Source: Karalla daura (lineage: Eukaryota > Chordata > Actinopteri > Chaetodontiformes > Leiognathidae). From it: DNA of 64,000 nt. The notes under the pieces were generated by a model, which saw only the letters and a list, made by a program, of their open reading frames with translations, was not told where the DNA came from and ran no database searches. The stretch is from the NCBI GenBank assembly GCA_029224185.1, contig CM055190.1, positions 19,723,015 to 19,787,014 on the forward strand, in the 5' to 3' direction. Both the position numbers and the translations under genes were made by a program. Shown here piece after piece: positions 13,439 through 26,312 of the stretch. Within the stretch, counting starts at the first letter, position 1, and each line of letters begins with the position of its first letter.

Positions 13439-13927
13439 CACACAGCCCAGCGTACACAAATCTATGGTAAATATTATATATAACAGTATTTGTGAAAATG
13501 CTACTGCCAATGAGAGTCATTTTTGGTGTTTCCCAGAGATGAATACACTGTTTTCACATGTTCAGAAGCTGTAGTGTGGCAACATGCTTTTCTTTTCCAG
13601 ATGGAAAGCTGAAGAAAGGGTCAAAAGGCTCCTCTCATGCAACACTGAATCAAGCAATTTTCTTTTTCTTTTTTTCTTTTGCCTTGAAACCATCACATCA
13701 CATCACCTCATGCATGGTTTCAAGAGTGAGGAAAAATCACCTGGAGCTACAAACTGGCCCAAATGATTAGTTAGGGACATTACAGGGACCCCTGGTGCCC
13801 TTGAAAATAATACCACAATGGAATCAGTTTGCATGGAAAAAGCTCCAGTACATCTACAAATATGTATTTGTTTATCATTGCTTAAGGTTTCCTAAAAGCG
13901 TTGTGATTTTATTTGTTCATATTTGTG

Positions 13928-14152
13928 GATTTTCTCTGGATACTCTCGTCTCTCCCTATAGTCCAAAACCATGCATGCGACAGCTGGCTGGACACTGTAT
14001 GTCCCCTAGGTGTGAGAGTGAATGGTGTGTTTGTGTCCTGCAATGGGCTGGGGTGTGTCCAGGGTGTGTTGGTTTCGCCCTGGAGAAAGGCACCAGCAAA
14101 CCCCTGCAACGCTGTTGGACACAAAGCAGGTAAGATGAGGGATAGATTGATG
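13928..14152 (+). repeat. copy 1 of a dispersed teleost repeat ('gatggactgg...ggatgg' family)
   Basis: The ordered words are 'tctggatactctcg', 'cctatagtccaaaaccatgc', 'ctggacactgta', 'ggtgtgagagtgaatgg', 'tcctgcaatgggctgg', 'gtgtccagggtgt', 'ggcaccagcaaacccc' and 'ggatagattgatg'. This matches the 3' two-thirds of a very common fish repeat that ends in 'gataatggatgg'. The 5' part with the tRNA-box-like segment is missing. Confidence 0.75.
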
Positions 14153-15699
14153 TTTATATTTTTGTTGTTTTGTGAAATGATGCCCAGAATGACTCAAAGA
14201 ACCCTGCTGAGATCTGGTATGGAGTGTTGTATTGTTTCTATTCTGTAGAAAAATGAGACACTCCACACTTTTCAGTCTGAGACTTTTCTCAAGCATTACA
14301 TTCAGTCTTTTGGTAGTACCTGAGGCTTAGAATTCAGCAGTTTATCCAAAGGTCCATTCAAGTCTGATAAAATCTTTTAATTAACACTGGCATATGTAAA
14401 TAATTGATGAGGCGCAAGTTAAATGTCAGTTTAAACCCTTGGCCAACCTGCGTTATTGCAGTGTTCATACTTTGGGGGAAGTCTCAAACTTCAGTTATGG
14501 GAAAAATGCAAACTAGTTACGCTGTCACAGCTTTCTGAAATTAGAGAAAATCTGGGGATTTGGGGTGTGCGATATCAAAGTGACTTATTACAGTAAAACA
14601 TGAAAAGGGGTCTCAAAAAGAGGGAGGAAATGCACAATGGTGACACATGCCATATAACCTGTAATAAAAGCACAATCTTTAAAGCATTAAAATCATTTAA
14701 ATTCAATTTTACATTAAATAGGAGTAATAACGCAAAGTATTAAAAAAAATCTCTTCCAAAAGAACTTTTTCCCAGTGATCAAGGAGATCGTCTTTATCCT
14801 GTCCCACTCTTTCTACAGTGTGCCTCTCTCCCTTTCCAGATCAAAGTAGTTGCTGTAGTCATTCCAGTGCTGTTTGATGAACATATTTCCAGTCCACCCA
14901 CCTGCTTATTCAGAGCCGCCCACATCAAAGAACTTATGAGGAACCTTGACTGCTGCTGTGATGAAGACGAGGTCTACCGCTCCGTTATTCCAGCTCTGCC
15001 TTGGGGCTTGGGTCTCTGACTTTATCAACAGGAGTCCCGTGGAAAAAAAAAAAAGTAATGGATTAATCACGGAGAGCAAATCAAGCATGCTAAAAGGGAA
15101 ACGTGACTCTCGCCAAGTCAAAACTATACAGCTGGAATTGCCTTCCCAAGATGAAAAGCTTTTATAAAAGAGCAGGCAGCGAGGAAGCTGCAGATGTGTC
15201 TTATTCAGCTATGGACAGTTTGAATATGCTCAGCTCAAGTCTAAAAACATAAAACATTGACTCAAAAGTGGCTTTGCTTGTCATGAGTCTGCCTACACTG
15301 ATTTTTATTCACTGCTGAATTAATTCTCATATGATTGAAATGGTTTAATCTATTCCAGTGATGCATATTTAACACGTTGCGTGCTGGCTTTTCCCAGCGG
15401 CTTAAGAGTTTGCTGTGGAGATGTCAGAATTGTCATCATGATTTTAAGGAGGAGGTGGTGGGAAACTCACACGTTCTTGAGGAATCTGTCATGCATGGCG
15501 CTGATTTCAGAAATAGCTATAGTGTCCCGTCTGACTGAAGCACCAGAGGGGCAGATGGCACTTTTCATGAATCACCTTTCCAGTATGTTCACGGCCAGAT
15601 GGTCTGGTGGTGGCGAAAAATCCACAACAGAATTGATAAAACTGATCGAGTGCACTTCACGAGACTTTATGGAATGACATGTGACAGACGAGGTGATAC
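14153..15699. other. noncoding stretch, nothing recognised
   Basis: No gene or known repeat was recognised. Open frames (up to about 100 codons near 15381-15677) have no domain-like features. Confidence 0.55.
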
Positions 15700-15980
15700 G
15701 ATGGACTGGTGTGCAGCCCTGTTGGCTACAGGTACAGTACCTGGTTGAATACCAGTAGGACGGACGGCCTTCTATGTGAGCAAAGTTTCCTCCTGTTCTC
15801 CCTCTGTCTTCAAAAACTAGCATGTTTGGACCAACTGGACACTCTAAATTTCTCATTTGTGAGAGTGTGATACTCAATTGTGAGTCCTGGGATGAACTAG
15901 ATGAACTTCCTTTGCCTTACTGCACTGGAGATAAACACCATCATTAGGGACGAAGCGGATAAGATAATGAATGGATAGAA
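15700..15980 (+). repeat. copy 2 of the same dispersed teleost repeat
   Basis: The words appear in family order: 'ctggttgaataccagtagg' (equivalent to the tRNA box-B-like 'ggttcgaataccag'), 'cggccttctatgtgagcaaagttt', 'tgttctccct', 'gcatgtttggaccaactggacactctaaattt', 'gtgagagtgtga' and the terminal 'aagcggataagataatgaatggata'. More of the 5' half survives than in the copy at 13928. Confidence 0.7.
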
Positions 15981-17601
15981 GGACGTGGAACTGATGGATG
16001 GACTTTTACTGATGATGTTTTTTTGGCTGCTCATCAACAGATAAGATCAATGCACGATCAATAAATGTTTATCGTCATGTCATCCATTGAGTGTAATCTT
16101 TTCAGGTATACACTGCACACAAAGTGCTGACGGAGTGTTTCTGGAATAAGACAGCGGAGCTCCGTTTCTCCATGCGCATGAGTTGCTGTGCTAAATTAGT
16201 TTCATGGGTAGTTAACCAGCTAATAAAGCTGAAAACCAACTGTTTGTTCGGGTTAACTGAGGTAATGTATAGACAACAGCACAGAGAATGCCTGAAGATA
16301 AGTTGATGGAGTAGTGTCCTGATTATCAGAGGAAACGGATTATCAAGCTAAGACATAAGTTATAGTTAACCTACAAGTTACTATCAGGAGTCATTTGTAA
16401 AATCACCAAATATTTACTCTGCTTTCAGTTTTTAGATTTAACTCCTCAAAAAAAATGCAGCATCAGGCTTTTTTTTCAGCAGCTAAATGCTCCACCATGC
16501 TCCCCAGGTAGTGACTGGCTGTCTGTTTCCGTTTTGTGCCCGGTCGATTGCATAGACCCACAGACGGTTTATCAGAACTTGTTGCTGCGAAACCAGCTGC
16601 CTGCTGCCACTGGAGAGTGGTGACGAGAGCGCTGAACCAAAACTGTTAAGCTGCAAACTGCGAGCAGGCGAAGGGAAACTTTGGGCAACTCTCCGTGGAT
16701 TCTTTTCAGCCCATTTCATACATATTCTATATCTTCAGGGAATATTGATTACGAAGCTTCAAGAACGAGTGTCTTTTTGTGCTGTCAGACACTGGCATAT
16801 ATTTAAAACAACTGTTTTCCTGCACCCACTTTGTCTTATCTACAGAGACAAAAGCTCAGCCAAGGACAGGTCAGTCTGAGGCTCCGTTAACTGTCATAGT
16901 CAGGTGTGCAGGCCATTGTTTATCTCCCATAAACAATGCTTCAAGTGCCTTTGCACTTGTAGCACGTGTAGTGCATGAGCCAGGATGGTCTTTTTGCAGC
17001 GGTGCTGGCGCTGTCACAGATATTTGAGTAACTCCCTGGAGCTGGAGCTGGAACACAATGACAGCGTGTCAGAGATGATGTGTTCAGGAGCAGACCACAA
17101 AGATGACTCCATGCCACCCGCTGGATGTCAGTGACAGAGACGACCTCTTCTTTATCTCTGCTCATACAAAATGAAGTTTAATAAGAGGAATTTTATTTAT
17201 TTATCTATTTATTTTGCTAAAGGCAACCGCAGGCTACAGGCCTTGCAGGCTGTGATAAAAGCACCCGCAGCCTGTTTTCCTGCCACGGTCTATGCTACAA
17301 GTTTCTACCTCTGCATATACACTGACAGGGATGGAACCCTGGTGCAGATATGTAAATACAGTTTATTTTCTTTCCATCTTTCTGTTCATTTATTATTAAC
17401 AACTTTGAGCTCAAGTTAAAGATATTGAATTAAAAATAAGATCAAATCAATTCTGGCTTCAAGATGTGTAAATTAGATTTAGGTGTTAAATAAAAACTTA
17501 GCGCTGCCAAAAACCCCAACACAAACTTTGAACACTTTCCAAATGAAAGACTCATTTCTCGTATTTGTTTTAATTACAAACTACTTTAAATCCTTATTGG
17601 T
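15981..17601. other. noncoding stretch, nothing recognised
   Basis: No gene or repeat family was recognised. 16500-16720 is GC-richer but has no supported coding frame. Confidence 0.5.
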
Positions 17602-17706
17602 GAGCTTTTCTCTTGTACCAAAATAATCTGTCCACCTGACAGGTGTGGCATATAAAGATGGTTGTGAAACAGCGTGACAGTCGTGCCTCAGGCGGATCAC
17701 GATGCA
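17602..17706. mobile_element. Tc1-like transposon terminal-repeat fragment
   Basis: 'ccacctgacaggtgtggcat' followed by 'ataaagatg', 'cagcgtgacag', 'cgtgcctcaggcggatcacgatgcaa' matches, with decay, the terminal region of a widespread fish Tc1-like element. The equivalent words there are 'ccacctgtcaggtgtggcat', 'atcaagatg', 'cagcatgat', 'gtgccttaggctggccacaat'. The upstream 'ttttctcttgtaccaaaataatctg' parallels 'tttctctttgccaagataatc'. The opposite end and any transposase were not found. Confidence 0.65.
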
Positions 17707-18054
17707 ACAACCTCGTCAAGCGCAGCAGCTACACATCTTGTCAGGAGACTGGGTTACAAAAACAGTCAGAGTCTGTTGTGGTCACAATTTGCCACATGCC
17801 GTGTGGCTCATCTCCTTTGCATGTAATGGATCAATTGCAATGTTGGCAAACATCCTCATCAATGTTTGTGCAAAGTGGCAGAAACTGGGACGTGTTGTCT
17901 CACACGCCAAACCCGAGCATGGAGAGAATCATCAGATGTCTTTTGAGTTGAATAGAACAGGGTAGAATATGCATTTATTTGTACCACAATGAGCAAATGC
18001 AGTAATGTAGACAGGGCGGTAGAGATAACTGCAGTGGAGACACAGAGACTAAAG

Positions 18055-18190
18055 CAGTGTTTCTCAATCCAGGTCCGCAGGTATGACTATCTTGCAGGTT
18101 TTAGGTGTTTCCTGCTCTGCAAAAGCCTGATGATGAGGCACACATTTGAATAAGGTGTATTGGATTGCTTTGCTTCCATTAACTGCGGTT
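18055..18190 (+). mobile_element. truncated hAT-Charlie-like MITE
   Basis: It begins with 'cagtgtttctcaatccaggtcc', the hallmark hAT-Charlie terminal sequence (CAGTGTTTCTCAA). It continues with 'caggttttaggtgtttcctgctc', 'agcctgatgatgag' and 'catttgaataaggtgtattgga', all in the order seen in a common fish MITE. No right-hand terminal inverted repeat (ggttgagaaacactg) is found downstream, so the copy is truncated or rearranged. Confidence 0.7.
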
Positions 18191-19464
18191 TAGTATGGTT
18201 TCAGATCCTTGTAGCATGACAATGGGTCCCAGGGTCTCCCAAAAGTGTAAACTAGGCTGCCACTAAAACTAAGCATAATGCATAGGAGGGGCGTCAAGAA
18301 CATCCATTATCCAACCATAACCATACCTGCTTAACCTTAATAGTGTCACAGGGGATCTGCTGTCACCTAGGGTCAAACTCTACAGAACAAGTCTGAGTTT
18401 AGGCCAAACATACTACAATCCACAACAACTCCTCATATAACCATATTTTCAGACAATAAGTCATCCTTTCTTTTAGTAGTTTGGCTGGTCATGCAACCAA
18501 TATTCGGTGGGTCACATAAGTGACTTATATATTAATAAGATATGATATAGATTTTTCTATAGATTTGTCTACCATTACTATACAGGAGATTAATGAGCAT
18601 TTTCTTCAGTCTGCTCCATGTGATCCTCTCTGCCAGTAAACTCTGCCAGCAACACGGAGGCGAAAGGAGGAGAAAACACTAAACTGTCCAAGATCTTCCT
18701 GCAAAAGGTGGCTTCACTTTTGAGAAGGCGCAAGAAAGCCTGTGCAAGCAGGTCGAGCAACAACCTAATGATGTTTCAATCCATTCTGAGGCTCAAGGTA
18801 GAAAAGCTGAATGCCCACTAAGGCTGCTGCTGCTGCTATCATGCATCATGTCGTGGCCCTGTCCACTGTCAGGGCCTAGACGATACCTGGGGGTTGAGCT
18901 TAAGAGGTGCACTGAATGCCTGGTTGTATTTGTCTGCTGCAGGCAAACAATTGAACCCCTCCAAGGACGCCAAGGGTTGAGAGAAGGAGGTGAAAGTGAT
19001 CATTGATAGGCAGCGGCAGGGCAGAGCTCTCATTTCCTGAGAGCCATCGGGTGAGTTCAATTTCCCTCGCTACTTCATGAGAGTGCAGCAAGGCACTGCT
19101 AATGCTGCTCTAAAGCTGTTAAGCTCCTGTACTTGCACTCTCACAACCCTAGCTCCAAAACAGTTGGGGCAGCTGTGTGAAACGTAAATATAAACACAGT
19201 GAAATCGTTGGGAAAACTGGCTGTCTTTACATGACAAGATCTCTTCCTCAAGTGCACTTCACAGTGTTGAACCTTGCTCAATCACTGCATGTGAGCAGCT
19301 GAATCTTTCCAGGACGCTCCCTGTGATGCAGCTTGGAATATAGTCAGCACAGAATACTTCATATAGAAATGTAATGTTCTACTTTACTTTATTTTTCTTC
19401 AGATTTTAGTGCATGCGCCCACATTTACCATTTCTAAATGTATTTTATTGATGTTCTTCTGCTT
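18191..19464. other. noncoding stretch, nothing recognised
   Basis: No gene seen. 18830-19095 is GC-richer and free of simple repeats. Two overlapping short frames there read as noncoding. Confidence 0.5.
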
Positions 19465-19545
19465 CTTCACTGCTGCAATAATGTACATTTCCCCACTGTG
19501 GGAGTCATAAAAGTTTATCTTACCTTATCTTGCTCTTGCTCGTTA
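19465..19545 (+). mobile_element. L2/Maui-type LINE 3' tail
   Basis: 'tgctgcaataatgtacatttccccactgtgggagtcataaaagtttatcttaccttatcttgctcttgctc' has the diagnostic ending of fish L2-type LINEs. A 'tttcccc(a)ctgtggga..aataaag' block is followed by a degenerate 'ttatctta' tail repeat. No reverse-transcriptase reading frame lies upstream, so this is a 5'-truncated insertion. Confidence 0.72.
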
Positions 19546-22540
19546 CCAGTAAAGCTGTTTATCTGAGTTCACAGTTGTTTTGTTGATGTGCTGCAATATC
19601 AAATTAGAGGAGGTAAAACACTGGTACAGTAGGTCAAAAAGAGTCAATCTGATGGTAATTATCAGATGCTTTTGTTTATGTTTTACACAGGCTCTAAATT
19701 TCTTAGAATCAGTGTTGCGCCAGTTAATTATCTCCTCGTACGGATGAGAGAGAGAGATGCAGCTTGTGAGTTATCTGCTTTGTTTTGTGTGAAACGACGA
19801 GGCAGTAATGCTGATGTTAAAGATTCTCATTTGGTTGCCCCTCTCCTTATCGAACCATTGGTAATTATTGGGAGAGCATTCAGTCATAGGCCTCTTTTAA
19901 TTTGTGTAGGAGCTCCTTAATGTTTGGATTATTCCTCCCACCTCTCATCTCAGAGGAGCAGCAAAATCAAGCACGCTAGTGCACACAGCACATGCAGAGC
20001 TGCACTTTGGACCTGTGTCTCTGTGTAAACAAAACATAAAGACTTGAACCTCGACACGTGCTTGACACAAATCAGTAGCACGGAGGAACTTCCAGGGAAA
20101 GTTAATGCCATATTTTCTACAAAAAAATAAATGAATCTATAAGCATTGCTGCAGTGTTTCCAAGGTAAGCAAGAAAAGCCGGTTTATTCTGTGGTATTGT
20201 GTTTATGAATGAGCATGATTCAGTTCATGGTACAACATGATCTTAGGAACAGGACAGTAAGTCTCTCTGTTCTCTCTTGATTCCTGTAGACACACATATC
20301 TTATGCTGTGATTAATAAAAAATGTACTATTACACATTTTGGAGGGCAATGAATATTTGATGTTCGGGTTAAAGTCAACTCTGCTGAAATACTTGACAGA
20401 CAAACTCAAAGCAATATCTAACATTTTTATTTATATTAAAGGGGTTATTCCAATACAGCTCGGCACACAGATTTGGTCTTTCTTTCTTATAAAATCTTTA
20501 ATATGTTTCAGCATTAAAAATAAATAAGGAATTGACATAACTAAACCAGGGACATTTCTCTCCTATATGCTCATGTGACATTATCAGCAGCTAATGTTTC
20601 CTTAAGAATAACTCCTGCTTCCTGTTCTCCCAGCTCTGCCAGTTCGATGCTTTTAATATAAGGTATCTGGTTCTGAGAAAGTGTTTGGGGAAAGAGGGAG
20701 AGGTTGATAATGATGGGGTTTGATTATATTAACTATTGAATGTTTTTTCCTCTCGTTAAATTCCCTTTGCACTTGAGGCCACTTTGAGTCCAGCGGGGCA
20801 GAGAGGTAATCACATCATGCAGTTACTGTATCCTGAATGAGTGTTACTGAAACATATGCTGCCCATAAAGGCCAAGTATCAATGACTCATCGTTATACTG
20901 TAGCTTTAAAGAGTCTTTTGAAGCCAATGTTTGGCAACCTTAAAATCTTGAAATTTAGAGGCTGGGGTGTCCGAACATACCCCAAGACTTGATAGGAAAA
21001 TTGTAAACTCTCAGAAAAAAAACACAAGTAATGGATCTATTCCCACTGCAATCAGAGGGTCGAGTTTGCATAGTAATGACAGACATCTGATGAGGGTGAA
21101 TTGAACATTTGAGCTCATTTTCATACCAAAAATTCACCTTAAAGTGTCTTGCAAAAACCTTACACAAAGTCACATTGAGAAACAATGTGTTCGAAGAGTG
21201 TATCTGTGACAGTGTCTCCTCAATAACTAAAGTGTGGACTTGTGGAACAACTTGTTGTGAATTTCCTTCAGTCCTAAACAGATTGCAGCCGTAAGAGCTC
21301 CAATCTTCTGGTCTGGATATCAACATCCGAGCCGATAACATCTATGGACATAGTCACCATGACCCAAATAATGAGATACACAGAAAAACAAACTCTCAGC
21401 ACACTCTGCACACTTATCAGACGTGCCTTAAAGTAGTCTCTGAGTGCTTTCCAATGATGATGCAGATTGGACTTGTGAGGTCTCTGAGTGTGAGTCAGCA
21501 GAGCTGCACACACTTCAGGCCGAGCCAGTGCCACTGAGTTGGCTGCCACACAATCCCTCCTAATATAATAGAAACCAATTAACGGAGTGGGTGGCTTTAC
21601 CCAAATCTTGATTTAAAATGGAGCTTTATTAAAAAGAGTTACAATGTGGCAGCATGCTTAACCTGACTGGTGGCAGAGATATGATAAGGAATGTAATCCC
21701 TGAGGCGAGAGCTGATTAGCTTATCCAGTCAGAGTCACAGCTAGTGCAGAATGAAAATGGCTGCCGTCTTGGGAGAGAGCAAAAAAAAAAGACAAGAAAA
21801 AAAATCAGTTATATAAACTCATGACAAAAAAAATATATCTATATATTGAGAAAATGGCAGACACAGCTCAGCTGAATGATTTATTAATTCATTATTGCCG
21901 ACAGAAAAAAAAAGTTTCACCTGGTTGTAGAGTCCGGCCTGCAAAATTGTGATTGGCCTCTTTTTTTTTTTTTTTTTAATTTAAGTGACTTTTTATGTTT
22001 GGGATTACGAGCAGAGCAGCTCAGACAGCAGACTCCATAGGGATGAGTTGAACCCACGCATTCACTGATTGGAGAAAATATTAATGACTTTTCAACGAGT
22101 CATCAATGAAAGAGCAAAAACAGAGAATCTTATCTGTCTGTCTACTTACCTGCATGCACGGACCATGATGGGATGTTTAATGTATAAGAATCCATAATGC
22201 ATCATGTTTGTGGCTGTGAAACGTGTCCTCCCTCCCTGCACAGTGTGGGCTCATATCCTTGCTGGAGACCCTCAATGTCAATCAAACACTGAATGTAAAA
22301 TGTAATGTAAATGGCAACCTCCAGCAGGCTTGTTTGACTTGGCTGGCGTGCCCTGTGTGTTGTAGGTGCAGCCATCTTTTACTCCTGCCGGCCTCCTGTT
22401 TGCCTGCTCCTTGTCAGTGTTTATCTATGGATTACACCTTGTCTGCTTGTCTGCATGTCACACTCCAATTGCTGCCCCGTCTTCTTGCTGAACAAGCATC
22501 TCTCTTGGATGGGCGCTGTGGCGCAAATGAGAAAACAGCA
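19546..22540. other. noncoding stretch, nothing recognised
   Basis: No gene was recognised. It contains a T-run of about 18 near 21961, several A-tracts near 21780-21915, and a second T-run near 22541. Open frames at 20955-21341 (-) and 22223-22609 (+), both 128 codons, are compositionally ordinary noncoding translations. Confidence 0.5.
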
Positions 22541-25500
22541 TTTTTTTTTTTTTTTTTTACACAAAACAGGGAAAGGTGTTTAGGATTAGCTCATCATTTC
22601 TTTTTTTAAACACATTATTGTGCTTTCACGAATTGCCAGCATTACCTTAAAACTGGCTTCTCTTTGAAGCTGGGTAATTGAAAAATTTGCAGTGGTACGT
22701 TTCTGTGATGGCGTGTTAGAGTGGCACGTTCCTGTAACTTTAACCTATCAACAGCGTAGACAGTGGAATTCTGTCTGTATTAAATGATCTTGCACCTTTC
22801 CTCATTATGAAACCCAATATGACGTTTCTCCAACTTTAACCAAGTGTTTTAGCTGCCATGTGTCACCCTTTCTGTTCATGAACCCGCCACTGACATGCAG
22901 ACAGCATAGTAAGCGTATACGTACCGGAGTTCTGCAGAATCGTGAAATATTCATGTTCCTGTCTGGCAACAAGGCTGCAGCACCAGCAGCAGAGAAGGCC
23001 ACGCGTTTAGGGCCTGAAACTGTGTTCAACAACAACACGTTGGGCCCTCAAGCAGAGATCTCACCCCTATCTTCATTCATTATTAGGTGCTCTGGATATG
23101 AACTGGGTATATTGAACACATCAGAGCTACACAAGCAGGGTGCACCTGTCTTATCGTCTGAACTGTGACAGAAATAAATCTTTCACTGGTGTTGGAAAAA
23201 AAAATTATTATTGGCACTTGCACTGGCAGAGTGTACTGGCATTATTGGCAGCTAACACTTGTGTGAAGGTGCAGTTCAACATGTTAGTATGTGAGCGAGC
23301 TTAGATTAACATTCCCACATATCTAGCTGGTATAATGTCTGATCTAGTTTAATTTACTCACACTTGCTAATTGGTAGTAAGAACAGCCGAGGCTGGTGAG
23401 AATACCATTAGTATTGGGTCATAAAATGGAGATGGTTACCATTTTGAAAGCTACTCAACTATTCACAAAATCAGCTCTCTGCCACAGCTTTTCTTTTCAG
23501 ATTCTCAATTCTGGTACTGAAATACCACTGGCCTGTTCCCTGCTCCAGTGCACCTGATTGAAATTATCGGCCAGTCATTAAGCTCTGTGGAGGCCTGAAG
23601 GTGAATTATGTTTTTTTAGAGCAGAAAGACTCTAAACCATGCAGGACTGCGGTACTTGAGAAACGCCAACTTAAAACTTCCAGGCTCTGTGCCATATCGG
23701 TGTGTAAACTTTCACTACATGAATAGTCTCCAATGACCACTGTAAATATTGCAAAGTAACACATTGAAGCAATATGTGAGTACTGTCTTCAGAGTGATCA
23801 GAGGTAAAGCTATAAAAGAGAGTTAGTGTGAGAAAAACAAACCCGTCTGTGTTCTTTTCTTCCCTTGTCCAATCAGAATTGATACAGTATGGGAATGGGA
23901 TTGATAAGCAATATCAACAACAAAATTGGGCTTGTTAAATTATGATTTGTTTTCATTGCTAACACCAATGTTATTATCTTTTCCATGTTTAAGAATGAGA
24001 AATTAATGAGGTGAACAAAGAGATTGCCAGAAATATTCGGGAGAGCAGTCATATCTTGGGGCAGAGGTACGTGACATATGTAGCATACATTCACAGGGAG
24101 AAAGTAAAAGTATTTCTGGCTTTGATTTTGCTGTCTCTCCTCTAACAAGGTGGTATTTTCGAACCGTTAGTGAAGTTGGCCCACACACCCATTGACTAGC
24201 TTCCATTAGTTTCTAATTTCACTTGTCTCTGTAAGACGCAGTTATGGGTGCCTCTGAATGAATAAGGTCGTGAAGTTTTCATTTCCAAGTGGTAATTTCC
24301 TTTTATTCCCTTTGTTTGATTCCTCCAAGGCTCATTTTGTGAACATTACCTCGCACACACAATGCCTGGGCCGGATAATTGATCAGTGGCTGATAGAGGC
24401 CAGGAAAATAACGGACTATATATATGGAAAATGGTCCACTTTTTTAGACTGACGTGCTACAACTTGATAAAACATCTCCTTGACGGAGGCTCCATGTTGC
24501 CAACATGCACAGGGGGCTAATTGCAGGGAACTGCGGTGGAACGTTGCGTGACACCACCTGCTGCGATGTAAGTACACAAAAGTATCAGCTGCCACCCCGC
24601 TGAAGACAAAAGCTGAAAGTGAACCAGGTCACAGTTTTATTTTCTAACCTGTGAAAATATCTGGCAAGTCCACCCTCTGAGGTTAGACTATGCTGCGCTA
24701 AACCTCTAAAGTATTAATTCAGACTTGTGTTACTTGACCTTTGTTACAAGAGAAACTATGTGAGCAGCAAAATAAAGTAAATATGCATCACTCTGATACT
24801 GAACACTAAAGGAAAATAGTGATGCTTGAAGGCCAAATAAATACAGAAGGAAGCTTTAATTAGATTTAGCAAATAAAATATATTCCAGGTGGCATCATAA
24901 TCTGGGAGAGAAAAATAAACCCTCAAGCAAAACAGAAGTTGCAACATAAAGTTATTTAGACGTGCTGTCTGAAACTTAATTTGAGCTTAAGGGCACGTTG
25001 TGGTTGTTAAGCAGGTTTGAAATCATATTTATATGACAAACATCATAACAGCATGTGGTGTCAATAGGAAATAACTACGATACACATTTAAGGATCTCAC
25101 CACAATTTTCTACATAGTGCAGTCAAAACATTGACACATGGACACAGGTGTCAAAAGTGTGTTTTCCTCTATGATATATTTTGGTTCTGAATGCTGATAA
25201 AACACAGGTGACATGCACACACTGTTCTGTGGTCGAAACCCACCTGTGTATAAACACTCTGGAGTACTGAGGTTGAAGTTGGTGTGTTGCTCTCGCCCTG
25301 CAGCCTATGTAGACAATGTGCTTTAGGTAGAGAGACAGGCCCAGGACCAGTCCCAGAGCATGGTTCCTCCATTTAAAAAACCCTTTTTATTTGGCTATTT
25401 ATTCATTTCTTTTTGGTTGGAATTGGATAAAGGGTCTCTGGGATTATATACATTATCATTAGTAGCCAGGTGGCTGCACAGATTTACAATTGTGTGATTT

Positions 25501-26035
25501 TTTTTTTTCTTTTTAGTAGGTAGTAGAGGTGCACCATCATCTGTTTTATGCTCTTCCTCCTTCCAGCTCAGCTTTGCAGTGAAGTAACCGAGATTTTCAG
25601 AATTTTATAATTAATTTATCAAAACCTAATAATGCTTTATTTTTCATCACACTGAGGTCAAGATGCACTTCTCTAAATGCATTTTTCATTTAGACCTTGG
25701 GTCCAAATTAAATGCTCTAAAGGAGTGTCTAAGGACACATTCGACTCGTCGTTGCCAGGAATGCAGCACCTGAGGAGGTTGCAAAGGCACGAGCTATTGC
25801 TTAAACAATGATATTAGGCATGTTTTGATGTACACATCGTGAGGCTGAAAGAGGCCTAACAATTTGTCGATGCGGGAAAAAATAAACATGCCTTTATTCT
25901 AAAACAAAACCATAGTGCTGAGAAGTTGGTGGTGGGTAGTGTTTGAATAGGCACAGTAGAAAAAGAAACGCTGTATTCAAAGGCTTGATTACGACAAAGT
26001 ATTAGTGCCGCATTATGAAAAAATGAATACATTTT
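22541..26035. other. noncoding stretch, nothing recognised
   Basis: Starts with a T-run of about 18 bases. The remainder is AT-rich and holds no recognised gene, RNA or repeat family. Confidence 0.5.
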
Positions 26036-26312
26036 GCGAATAAAGTCATTAATTGTGAGAATAAAGTAATTTATAATGACAATAAAGTTGGAAATTATGA
26101 GAATCATAGATTAAAGTCATAATATTACGAGAAAAAAGTCATATGTTATGAGAATGTTTATTAAACTGAACAGAACAATTTAATAAACGTTTAACGTGTA
26201 CATCAACCTCACCGGCTCACCTTTGCTCATCTCCATCTACCTCCGTTTTAAGAACAACTTTATTCTCGTTATTAGTGACTTCATTCTTGTAATTAATGAC
26301 TTTATTCTGTCT
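26036..26312. repeat. imperfect inverted repeat built from GAATAAAGTC-type units
   Basis: 26036-26155 carries repeated units such as 'gcgaataaagtcatta', 'gagaataaagtaattt', 'gattaaagtcataat' and 'acgagaaaaaagtcat'. 26255-26312 carries the complementary units 'aactttattctcgttatta', 'gacttcattcttgtaatta' and 'gactttattctg'. The two arms could fold on each other around a spacer of about 100 bp. Tandem 'acgagaataaagtc' arrays of this kind occur in fish genomes. Confidence 0.65.
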
